13,230 nucleotides of DNA from CALLVF01 sp964632205 (GTDB taxonomy: Bacteria > Patescibacteriota > Microgenomatia > UBA1406 > GWC2-37-13). Location: assembly GCA_964632205.1 (NCBI GenBank), contig CAZWBE010000011.1:1-13230 (forward strand), in the 5' to 3' direction. Below, in pieces: positions 7,451 through 13,208 of the stretch (the stretch's first letter is position 1; every line of letters starts with the position of its first letter). The position numbers and the translations under genes were made by a program. The notes below the pieces were generated by a model that did no database searches, was not told the origin of the DNA, and worked only from the letters and a program-made list of their open reading frames with translations.

Positions 7451-7456
7451 ATTATA
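7451..7456 (-). promoter_or_regulatory. Candidate -10 element for the M23 gene
   Basis: The - strand reads TATAAT here. The region 17 nt upstream (TTTTCG) is a poor -35. If it is used, transcription starts within or at the edge of the 42-bp palindrome, giving a leader of about 175 nt. Confidence 0.3.
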
Positions 7457-7757
7457 AAAAGAGCTAAAGATTGCGAAAAATTCTACTTATCCCTTAATAA
7501 TCTCCGTTAATAATTTTAATTTAATCAGTCAAAGTTTAAGAAAAATAAACTCCTCTACCGTTAATTAAAGCTTAGTGAAAATTTAATTGCCTTTATTTTT
7601 TATATTATATTCTATTTTTTAAGGATAAACCGTTTGCGTTCTATTAAATAAATGAGTGAAGATTCCTTTTTAACAACCACTGTGGGTAAAAAATTCGATT
7701 TTTACAATTTTAGCCACCAACAACAGTGAGAAACAAGAAGAAAACTACCTAGAGTTA

Positions 7758-9185
7758 TTATCGATAACTCGTAGCTTTGGCAATCCGCTCAATCGCCACG
7801 GCAAAAGCCGCTTGTTTTAAATCAATCTCTCCTATTTGCAAAACTTGGTTAATTCCTTGACTTCCGGATTGAGAATTAGCTGTCGCCTTTTGCCAAATTT
7901 TCTCAAAAGCCTCCCTCATCATTTCTTCAAGTTTTTGATTAACTTTCTCCTCACTCCAAACTTCTCCCTTGATATTTTGTTGCCACTCTAGATAAGAAAC
8001 AATCACTCCACCGCTGTTAGCTAAAACATCAGGAATAATTATTACTCCTTTTTTGGTTAAATATTCATAGGCTTTCTCTGTTACTGGACCATTGGCCATT
8101 TCAATAATAATTTTTGCCTGAATTTTTGTCATATTATTTTCGTTAATGACATTTTCCAAAGCCGCCGGGGCCAAAACATCAACCGGAAGGGCTAAAAGTT
8201 CTTCATTTGAAATTACTTGTCCACCTTCTAAATCACAAACACCGCCAGCGCAATAACAACCAGCCAACGTACCTTTTTCTTTCTTGCATTGAGCCACCAA
8301 CGGTATATCAAGAGGAATTAAATCATTAATTTTTGTCTCATTTTTTTGATTTTTTGATTTTTGATTTTTGATTTTTGATTTTTGATTTTTAATAATCCCT
8401 CCCCGACTATCTGAAACTGCCACTACCTTAAAACCCGCCTCAGCGGCAATTTTGGCAAAATAATAACCAACATTACCAAAACCCTGTACTGCCAAGGTTA
8501 ATGGAGAATTTTTGGTTTTTAATTGTGAATTTAATTTTTCCAACAAGGCGCGCAAAATTATCACTCCACCTCTTCCCGTCGCCTCAGTTCTTCCTAAACT
8601 TCCTCCTAAATTCAATGGCTTACCAGTAAAAGTCGCCCTTAAATAACTTAATTGTTTTTCATCAGTCTTGGGTTTTGCGTTTTGAGTTTTGAGTTTGATA
8701 TACTCATCCACCATCCAACTGATAATTTGTGGATTAGTGTTAACATCTGGCGCGGGAATATCTTTTTCTGGACCGATAATATCAGCCACTGCCCGAACAT
8801 AGGCACGAGATAGGGCCTCAAGCTCACTTTCTGTTAGCTTTTTTGGGTCAACCGCCACTCCTCCCTTTGCGCCTCCTAAAGGTAAACCGGCGAGGCTACA
8901 TTTTATCGTCATTAAAGTCGCCAACGCCTGGACTTCCTCTTTAGTTGTCTCGGGATGAAAACGGATACCACCTTTATAAGGGCCCAAAACGCTATTATGC
9001 TGCACTCGCCACCCTTTAAATAGTTTTCTCCTGCCATCATTCATCACGACAGGGAAGGTAAATTCATGAATATGTTCTGGTTCAATTAATGGTTTAATTT
9101 TTTCTTCCGATAACCCCAATCTTTGACCAGTTTTTTTAATTAAATTTTGAGCGTTTTTCAAGATGATTTTACCTTGAGTTTTCAT
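7758..9185 (-). CDS. gdhA: Glutamate dehydrogenase (Glu/Leu/Phe/Val family)
   Basis: It reversibly converts glutamate to 2-oxoglutarate and ammonia with NAD(P). Conserved parts are present: PYKGGIRFHPE (69-79), KCSLAGLPLGGAKGGV (95-110) with the catalytic Lys107, PAPDVNT (144-150) with the catalytic Asp147, GRTEATGRGGV (198-208), and the Rossmann motif VQGFGNVG (233-240). At 475 residues it is about 50 longer than usual family members. The excess sits in low-complexity segments made by heptamer repeats (about 163-179, 217-226, 264-285). A C-x9-C-x-C-x4-C cluster (C300, C310, C312, C317) replaces a normally Cys-free stretch near the coenzyme domain. The start follows the trxB stop by 16 nt, so the two are probably one operon. 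No Shine-Dalgarno is seen. Function is well supported; coenzyme preference is not resolved. Confidence 0.97.
   Translation of the reverse strand: MKTQGKIILKNAQNLIKKTGQRLGLSEEKIKPLIEPEHIHEFTFPVVMNDGRRKLFKGWRVQHNSVLGPYKGGIRFHPETTKEEVQALATLMTIKCSLAGLPLGGAKGGVAVDPKKLTESELEALSRAYVRAVADIIGPEKDIPAPDVNTNPQIISWMVDEYIKLKTQNAKPKTDEKQLSYLRATFTGKPLNLGGSLGRTEATGRGGVIILRALLEKLNSQLKTKNSPLTLAVQGFGNVGYYFAKIAAEAGFKVVAVSDSRGGIIKNQKSKIKNQKSKNQKNETKINDLIPLDIPLVAQCKKEKGTLAGCYCAGGVCDLEGGQVISNEELLALPVDVLAPAALENVINENNMTKIQAKIIIEMANGPVTEKAYEYLTKKGVIIIPDVLANSGGVIVSYLEWQQNIKGEVWSEEKVNQKLEEMMREAFEKIWQKATANSQSGSQGINQVLQIGEIDLKQAAFAVAIERIAKATSYR
8341..8390 (-). repeat. Heptamer tandem array 4 (AAAAATC), in gdhA
   Basis: About six units of AAAAATC on the coding strand, one with an extra A, encode IKNQKSKIKNQKSKNQKN. 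This is the cleanest array in the window. It interrupts the Rossmann domain just after the second beta strand (VVAVSDSRGGI). Confidence 0.9.
8504..8540 (-). repeat. Degenerate heptamer array 5, in gdhA
   Basis: Degenerate 7-nt units (GAATTTT, TGGTTTT, GAATTTA on the plus strand) encode EKLNSQLKTKNSPL, immediately before the nucleotide-binding VQGFGNVG. The periodicity is weaker than in the other arrays. Confidence 0.5.
8666..8697 (-). repeat. Heptamer tandem array 6 (AAAACTC/AAAACGC), in gdhA
   Basis: Four units (AAAACTC, AAAACGC, AAAACCC and a partial) on the coding strand encode IKLKTQNAKPKTDEK, between the catalytic domain motif NPQIISWMVDEY and the LSYLRATFTGKP segment. Confidence 0.75.
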
Positions 9186-9201
9186 AAATTTTTTTTAATT
9201 T

Positions 9202-10215
9202 TTAATGTTCATTAAACCATCTCTCCGCTTCCAATGCCGCCATAATTCCCATTCCGGCCGCCACTCCTGCCTGCCGATATTGAAAATCAACACAATCACC
9301 AGCGGCAAATACACCGGGAACTGAGGTGGCCGTTTTATAATTAAAATTAAATTTATTAAGCGTCTCGTTTCCCCATACGACTGCTAACTTGTCATTTTGT
9401 CTTTTTCCCTTCATTATCTGCCAAGCGACTCTTTCCGAAGTAATAATGTAGCCTTTTTCATCCCTTGCCACTTGCCCGGCAAAAATCTCCGTGTCTGGCT
9501 TGCGACCAATAGCGACAAATAGTCCATCTGCCTTCAAAAGGCGGGTGGTGATTTTGAGTTTTGAATCTTGAGTTTTGATTTTAACCGCTGTCATTTTAGC
9601 ATCTCCTAAAATTGCCTCAACCGTCGTATTCCAAATAACCTCAATTTTAGCGTTGGCAAAAAGCCGCTCCTGCATGATTTTTGAGGCACGAAAACTATCT
9701 CGCCGGTGGATGACATAAACTTTCTTGGCAAATTTAGTTAAAGTCAATGCCTCCTCAATCGCCGAATCACCACCACCAACGACAGCCACGATTTTGTCGC
9801 GGAAAAAAAAGCCATCACAAGTGGCACAAGCTGATACTCCTTTACCTTGAAACTGCTTTTCTCCCGGCACATTTAACCATAAAGCCGCCGCGCCAACGGC
9901 AATAATGACGGTTTTGGTTGTATAAATTTTTCCCGCCGCTGTTAAATCTTTTTTTGATTCAGAAAGATTGACTTTGGTGATATTTTGATCGATTACTCTG
10001 GCACCAAATTTTATCGCTTGCTGTCTCATTTTGGCTATTAAATCAGGGCCAAGAATTGATTCATAACCAGGAAAGTTTTCTACATGGGAAGTTAACATTA
10101 ACTGTCCTCCCGGAGGCGAGCCGGCAAAAACCAAAGGAGAAAGACCGGCTCGAGCCGCATATGTAGCCGCCGCCAAACCTGCTGGCCCACCACCGATAAT
10201 AATCAAATTTTCCAT
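9202..10215 (-). CDS. trxB: Thioredoxin reductase
   Basis: This FAD flavoenzyme passes electrons from NADPH to thioredoxin. It has the FAD fingerprint GGGPAGLAAATYAARAG (8-24), the redox pair C130-ATC-C133 followed by DG, the NADPH fingerprint GGGDSAIEEA (147-156), HRRDSFR (170-176) with arginines that bind the 2'-phosphate, and the second FAD motif GVFAAGDC (301-308). It has 337 residues against the usual 305-320. The extra length lies in a heptamer-encoded stretch (about 211-225) and an insertion around 262-293 between GYIITS and TSVPGVF. The ATG has a real Shine-Dalgarno (GGGGAG, 6 nt away), rare in this window. It stands 16 nt upstream of gdhA and about 100 nt downstream of the csoR-like gene. 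Confidence 0.96.
   Translation of the reverse strand: MENLIIIGGGPAGLAAATYAARAGLSPLVFAGSPPGGQLMLTSHVENFPGYESILGPDLIAKMRQQAIKFGARVIDQNITKVNLSESKKDLTAAGKIYTTKTVIIAVGAAALWLNVPGEKQFQGKGVSACATCDGFFFRDKIVAVVGGGDSAIEEALTLTKFAKKVYVIHRRDSFRASKIMQERLFANAKIEVIWNTTVEAILGDAKMTAVKIKTQDSKLKITTRLLKADGLFVAIGRKPDTEIFAGQVARDEKGYIITSERVAWQIMKGKRQNDKLAVVWGNETLNKFNFNYKTATSVPGVFAAGDCVDFQYRQAGVAAGMGIMAALEAERWFNEH
9550..9583 (-). repeat. Heptamer tandem array 7 (AAAACTC/AAGATTC), in trxB
   Basis: The coding strand has units AAAATCA, AAACTCA, AGATTCA and AAACTCA in register, encoding VKIKTQDSKLKITT in the NADPH domain of thioredoxin reductase. Confidence 0.7.
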
Positions 10216-10221
10216 AAAACA

Positions 10222-10227
10222 CTCCCC
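10222..10227 (-). promoter_or_regulatory. Strong ribosome binding site of trxB
   Basis: The - strand reads GGGGAG ending 6 nt before the ATG at 10213-10215. It is the only clear Shine-Dalgarno sequence among the complete genes here and fixes the trxB start. Confidence 0.75.
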
Positions 10228-10239
10228 TTAATTCAAAAC

Positions 10240-10255
10240 GCTGGCATTTTCCAGC
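10240..10255 (-). terminator. Short hairpin between the csoR-like gene and trxB
   Basis: GCTGG and CCAGC pair around a 6-nt loop. On the - strand the hairpin is followed by GTTTTGAATT, a short T-run. It may be a weak attenuator ahead of trxB, or a regulatory palindrome. Confidence 0.3.
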
Positions 10256-10275
10256 TGGTTTATTAAAATTAGGTC

Positions 10276-10322
10276 AATTAGAAATTAGAGTAATAATTAG
10301 AAATTAGAGTAATTAGAAATTA
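10276..10322. repeat. AATTAGA-type tandem array between csoR-like and trxB
   Basis: A 19-nt unit, AATTAGAAATTAGAGTAAT, is repeated exactly at 10276-10294 and 10295-10313, then partly again to 10322, where it overlaps the csoR-like stop codon. Inside it the ATTAGAA heptamer recurs, as in the coding arrays, but both strands contain stop codons, which fits its intergenic place. Confidence 0.8.
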
Positions 10323-10547
10323 TAAATTTACTAACCTTTCTACCATCTTTTCTACTTCTTTACTTTTTGACTTGGGAACAAAACGACAAACTCCGGAAAC
10401 AACAATTTCTTTTGATAAACCATCAATGGCTTTTTTTATAGCGGTAATCTGTTGTAAAATCTCGGAACAATCTCTTTTTTGCTTAACCATCCGCTCTATT
10501 CCTCTTAATTGACCAATTAATCTATTAACTCTCTTGGCGACATCCAT
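10320..10547 (-). CDS. CsoR/FrmR/RcnR (DUF156) family transcriptional regulator
   Basis: This is a 75-residue all-helical repressor of the family that senses copper, nickel, formaldehyde or persulfide. The signature is RVNRLIGQLRGIERMVKQKR (6-25), then D-C27-SEILQQITAIKKAI. Cys27 aligns with the invariant ligand (Cys36 of M. tuberculosis CsoR). The second and third ligands are different: at +25, where CsoR and FrmR have His, there is Gly52, and at +29, where CsoR and CstR have Cys, there is Phe56. Instead a cysteine lies at +27 (Cys54). This does not match a copper, formaldehyde or standard CstR site, so the inducer is not predicted; thiol chemistry between Cys27 and Cys54 is possible. It is probably co-transcribed with trxB and likely autoregulated through 10599-10626. 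No Shine-Dalgarno. Confidence 0.88.
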   Translation of the reverse strand: MDVAKRVNRLIGQLRGIERMVKQKRDCSEILQQITAIKKAIDGLSKEIVVSGVCRFVPKSKSKEVEKMVERLVNL

Positions 10548-10598
10548 AATAAAAATTAATTAAATTTTTAATTTTCATTGTTAAGTTTATCTCTTTTC

Positions 10599-10626
10599 GT
10601 ATACATTATACCAGTATCCAGTATAC
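10599..10626 (-). promoter_or_regulatory. Extended -10 promoter with operator-like inverted repeat for the csoR-like gene
   Basis: Two GTATAC palindromes (10599-10604, 10621-10626) enclose a tandem CCAGTAT pair (10611-10624). On the - strand this reads TGGTATAAT (plus 10605-10613), an extended -10 motif. A repressor bound here would cover the promoter. CsoR-family operators often have ATACC-like half sites, so autoregulation is plausible. Confidence 0.5.
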
Positions 10627-10679
10627 TTAATTATTTTCCGCAAGTCAAGCCCAATATTTAAAATTGATGGTGAATAAAA

Positions 10680-10688
10680 TGTGGATAA
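10680..10688 (-). other. Single DnaA-box-like site
   Basis: The - strand reads TTATCCACA, the E. coli consensus. I see no second box or AT-rich unwinding cluster here, so it does not mark an origin. It might be a regulatory site or chance. Confidence 0.25.
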
Positions 10689-10697
10689 CTAGAAGTT

Positions 10698-10743
10698 GTC
10701 AACACCTATGTCAACACCTAACAGGTGGTATAGCTTTACACCT
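10698..10743. repeat. REP-like cluster, left of RAYT 2
   Basis: The 11-mer GTCAACACCTA is tandemly repeated (10698-10708, 10710-10720). It leads into the hairpin CACCT-AAC-AGGTG (10715-10727), and a further CACCT follows at 10739-10743 that can also pair with the AGGTG. Confidence 0.65.
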
Positions 10744-10779
10744 ATTGACTTTTGTTCATTTTTACATTAAGCTTGCTGT

Positions 10780-11448
10780 ATGCCAGGAAGAAAAGTAGTT
10801 TTTGCCTCTGGTGAATTTTACCACATATTCAACCGTGGCTTGAACCGACAGGCGATTTTTAAATCAAAAAAAGATTACGAAAGATTTATCTTTACCTTAA
10901 AATTTTATCAGTTTACCCCCGTACCATTAAGATTATCTTATTTTATCAACCTCTCTAAAGACAAACAAAAAGATCTCTGGCAAGATATTATTAAAAAACC
11001 CAAACTTATCGAAATTGTCAGTTTTGTTTTAATACCTAATCACTTTCACCTTATCCTGCGCCAACTATTACCTAAGGGAATCAGTCTTTATTTAAGTTTA
11101 ATCAGCAATAGCTACACTCGGTATTTTAATTTAAGATATAATCGCAGGGGCGATCTTTTTGAGGGGGTTTTTAAAGCGGTGCGAATAGAAACAGAAGAAC
11201 AATTAATTCATCTTTCTCGCTATATCCATCTTAACCCGGTTGTTTCTTACCTAATTAAAGAGAAAGAACTAACCACCTATCCTTATTCTTCATTACCTGA
11301 TTATCTAAAAAAAAGTTCTTCGTTTATTTCAACTGATCTTATTTTAAAACACTTCAAAACTACCAAAGCTTACCAAAAATTTATTTTTGACCACGTCGGC
11401 TACGCAAAAAAGTTGGGTAGAATCAAACACTTGTTGCTAGAAAAATAA
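10780..11448 (+). CDS. REP-associated tyrosine transposase (RAYT, Y1/HUH family), second type
   Basis: This complete 222-residue protein carries GEFYHIFNRGLNRQAIF (11-27), VLIPNHFHLILRQ (83-95) with the metal-binding H88-x-H90, SYTRYFNLRYNRRGDLFEG (111-129) with the candidate nucleophile Y112 or Y115, and LSRYIHLNP (145-153). It is clearly homologous to the copy at 5395-6108 but diverged throughout, and its HUH reads HFH instead of HYH. It lies divergent from the csoR-like gene and convergent with rho. The ATG at 10780 gives the usual MPGRK-like N-terminus; no Shine-Dalgarno is apparent. The nearby CACCT/AGGTG palindromes are its probable substrates (inference from RAYT biology). Confidence 0.92.
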   Translation: MPGRKVVFASGEFYHIFNRGLNRQAIFKSKKDYERFIFTLKFYQFTPVPLRLSYFINLSKDKQKDLWQDIIKKPKLIEIVSFVLIPNHFHLILRQLLPKGISLYLSLISNSYTRYFNLRYNRRGDLFEGVFKAVRIETEEQLIHLSRYIHLNPVVSYLIKEKELTTYPYSSLPDYLKKSSSFISTDLILKHFKTTKAYQKFIFDHVGYAKKLGRIKHLLLEK

Positions 11449-11455
11449 GCAGAAA

Positions 11456-11490
11456 CTAACAGGTGTAAACCTATTTCACCTAACAGGTGT
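11456..11490. repeat. REP-like cluster, right of RAYT 2
   Basis: CTAACAGGTGT occurs twice (11456-11466, 11480-11490). The first makes a small hairpin AGGT-GTAA-ACCT (11461-11472); the second belongs to the 13-nt palindrome at 11477-11489. The cluster lies between the convergent stops of RAYT 2 and rho and touches the rho TAA. Confidence 0.65.
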
Positions 11491-12743
11491 TAGCCTTTAT
11501 TCAAACTCTCCAAAAACTCTTTATTATCCTTCGTTTTTGACAATTTTTCAATCAGCGCCACTAAACCTTCCTCGCCTGGTCGAAGGGCTAACATCCGGCG
11601 CAAAGTAGTCATCTTTTTTAAAGTCTCCTCATCAACTAAAAGCTCCTCATGGCGAGTACCGGATTTTTCAATATCAACGGCCGGATATATTCTTTTATCG
11701 GCAAATTCGCGTTTTAAGTGAATTTCCATATTGCCTGTTCCCTTTAACTCTTCATAAATTAGATCATCCATCCGGCTTTCGGTTCCTACCAAGGCCGTGC
11801 CGATAATCGTTAACGAACCACCTTCCTCACAATTTCTGGCCGCCCCTAAAAATTTCTTGGCTGGATATAATGCGCTGGGGTCAAAACCACCTGATAAACT
11901 TCTTCCGGTATTGCCAACGGCTAAATTCAGCGCTCGCGCCAAGCGGGTAATCGAATCCAGAAGAATCACCACATCTTTTCCCATTTCCACTAATCTTTTT
12001 GCCCTCTCCAAGGCTAAAGTCGCCACTTTTACCTGTTGTCGTGGTGACTCATCAAAATTGGAAGCGGCCACTTCTCCTTTAATAAAACGCTTAATTTCAG
12101 TTACCTCCTCGGGTCGCTCACCGACCAAAATTGCCATTAAATAAACATTAGGATAATTGGCAGCAATCGCCTGGGCAATGTCCTTCAAAAAAGTAGTCTT
12201 ACCTGCCTTTGGTTGAGAGACGATAAGGGCCCGTTGACCAAAACCAATAGGAGCGATTAAATCAATTACCCGGGTAGTAAGAATTTCCTTTTTTGTCTCC
12301 ATTTTTATCTGACGATTCGGGTGCAGGGAGGTTAACTTTTCAAATTCTGGTCTTTGTCGACTGTCTTCCTCTGTTAATTCCTGACCGTTGATTTTCTGAA
12401 TTAAAAGAAGACTATGAAACCTTTCGCCCGCTTTCGGTGGTCGGGCTAAACCCTCAACTTCATCACCCTTGCGCAACCAAAAACGCCGGATTTGAGAAGT
12501 GGAAACATAAATATCCCGGTTTGGCGATAAAACATAATCCTGTCGTAAAAAACCGTAGCCACCATAAGTAATATCCAAAATTCCCTTCGCTGGATAACTT
12601 AATTTTAGGTCTTCTTTTAGTCTTTCCTCTGGTGACGCCGCCTCGGTTGAAATAGGAACAATCGGTTTTTCTTCCACTTTTTCGATCAAAGCAGAAACAT
12701 CTAATGGCTCATCTTGAGAAACCTCAGTTTTTTTAGAAGGCAT
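11490..12743 (-). CDS. rho: Transcription termination factor Rho
   Basis: This is the hexameric RNA helicase that ends transcription. The cold-shock-like RNA-binding domain is intact (GILDITYGGYGFLR, 54-67; DIYVSTSQIRRFWLRKGDEV, 77-96). The ATPase has Walker A SQPKAGKT (176-183), Walker B VVILLDSITRLAR (258-270), the Q-loop region (about 278-292) and the R-loop GTGNMEIHL (335-343). At 417 residues it is close to E. coli Rho (419), but residues 1-50 are acidic, Pro/Ser-rich and lack the usual N-terminal helix bundle motif. Walker A has Gln177 where E. coli has Pro. The ATG at 12741-12743 follows an AT-only leader without Shine-Dalgarno. The gene has a ~210-380-nt leader with a heptamer array and a structured RNA further up, and it converges with RAYT 2. 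Confidence 0.97.
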   Translation of the reverse strand: MPSKKTEVSQDEPLDVSALIEKVEEKPIVPISTEAASPEERLKEDLKLSYPAKGILDITYGGYGFLRQDYVLSPNRDIYVSTSQIRRFWLRKGDEVEGLARPPKAGERFHSLLLIQKINGQELTEEDSRQRPEFEKLTSLHPNRQIKMETKKEILTTRVIDLIAPIGFGQRALIVSQPKAGKTTFLKDIAQAIAANYPNVYLMAILVGERPEEVTEIKRFIKGEVAASNFDESPRQQVKVATLALERAKRLVEMGKDVVILLDSITRLARALNLAVGNTGRSLSGGFDPSALYPAKKFLGAARNCEEGGSLTIIGTALVGTESRMDDLIYEELKGTGNMEIHLKREFADKRIYPAVDIEKSGTRHEELLVDEETLKKMTTLRRMLALRPGEEGLVALIEKLSKTKDNKEFLESLNKG

Positions 12744-12953
12744 AAATAAAAAAATAAATTAAAAATTTAAATTTTAGACCTTAAGGTGATAAGGCAAAAT
12801 TAAGGAATTTTGAATTTGAATTATCATTTTGATTTTTGTATTTTTGAGTTTTGCTTTCAGCGATCCTTCTTAAAGTAAATCAAGAGTTTTAAAAGAAATC
12901 CGGCTTTTTTAAAATCTTCAGCTTAATCTTAATATGAAGCTCAGGTAATAAAC
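12744..12953 (-). other. AT-rich rho leader / spacer
   Basis: No gene is visible. It holds the heptamer array at 12805-12853, a CCTTAAGG palindrome near 12779-12786, and pairing options such as AGCTT/AAGCT around 12920-12941. A weak rho promoter may be present (TAAAAT near 12770 on the - strand), but its spacing to TTGCCT is poor. Confidence 0.5.
12805..12853 (-). repeat. Heptamer array 8, rho leader
   Basis: Exactly 49 nt (seven units) of degenerate 7-mers (plus strand GAATTTT, GAATTTG, then ATTTTTG, AGTTTTG) lie in the untranslated region before rho. The A-rich strand is again the transcribed-sense strand. Confidence 0.65.
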
Positions 12954-13123
12954 GACCCTCCCGATGAGGTCTTTTGGACTTTTTCCCTGCAGCAAAAACG
13001 GGAAGACATCTCTTCTTACCCGCAGGTAAGAAGAAAATCGTCTCATTTCCACTTACAGTGGATTACCCTCAATTTTGATAGCGTAGAGAAAAAGTTTTCA
13101 ATTTGCTCCCCATCAGGAGGACC
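12954..13123 (-). ncRNA. Candidate structured RNA (~170 nt rod; 6S-like shape or rho leader element)
   Basis: On the - strand the 5' end (13123-13108) pairs with the 3' end (12969-12954) in 16 continuous base pairs, four of them G-U. On the plus strand those four would be A-C, so the fold belongs to the - strand. Inside are an 11-bp helix (13095-13085 with 12988-12978), a 5-bp helix (13077-13073 with 12997-12993), GGG/CCC, then two hairpins: 13062-13048 (6-bp stem, 3-nt loop) and 13034-13011 (perfect 10-bp stem, 4-nt loop). The predicted start of the promoter at 13130-13159 falls on the first paired base. Size and rod shape recall 6S RNA, but no sequence signature confirms it. It may also be part of a long rho leader. 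Confidence 0.6.
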
Positions 13124-13129
13124 AAAATA

Positions 13130-13159
13130 AGTATACTAAATCAACTTTCTTTTTGTCAA
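13130..13159 (-). promoter_or_regulatory. Strong sigma-70-type promoter of the candidate RNA (and possibly rho)
   Basis: On the - strand a perfect TTGACA (plus 13154-13159), an 18-nt spacer and TATACT (plus 13130-13135) give the best promoter in the window. The expected start, 7 nt below the -10, is 13123. Confidence 0.7.
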
Positions 13160-13208
13160 GTCCTTGCATAAATCAAGCACATCGGTAACATTTTCCTTTC
13201 AATCCCCC

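Larger units (their letters stand above)
7271..7757. other. Gene-free region between gdhA 3' end and M23 5' end
   Basis: No convincing coding frame or tRNA is seen. The region is strongly AT-rich except for the palindrome at 7405-7446. It probably contains the M23 leader and promoter. The part from about 7460 to 7757 shows nothing I can name. Confidence 0.7.
10548..10779. promoter_or_regulatory. Divergent intergenic region, csoR-like (-) / RAYT 2 (+)
   Basis: It carries the csoR-like promoter and operator-like repeat (10599-10626), a single consensus DnaA box (10680-10688) and the RAYT 2 repeat cluster (10698-10743). No small gene is seen. Confidence 0.6.
10698..11490. mobile_element. RAYT module 2 (transposase plus CACCT/AGGTG palindrome clusters)
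   Basis: A second RAYT gene is bracketed by clusters of a different palindrome: the 13-nt CACCTAACAGGTG occurs at 10715-10727 and again at 11477-11489. The right cluster reaches the rho stop codon. The repeat sequences are unrelated to those of module 1, so the two are separate systems. Confidence 0.6.

Noticed and set aside
8341..8390. CRISPR-like array
   Set aside because: The period is 7 nt with no spacers; it is a simple tandem repeat within a coding gene.
10680..10688. Replication origin
   Set aside because: Only one consensus DnaA box, no cluster of boxes and no dnaA/dnaN neighbourhood.
11797..12144. Open frame on the strand opposite rho
   Set aside because: It lies wholly inside the conserved ATPase domain of Rho and its translation has no recognisable motif; a shadow frame.
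12954..13123. RNase P RNA, tmRNA or SRP RNA
   Set aside because: A GGGAAAAAGTCC segment vaguely recalls the RNase P core, but the conserved GAGGAAAGTCC and ACAGAA blocks are missing, the length is half of that expected, and no tmRNA tag frame, CCA end or SRP GGAA loop region is seen.
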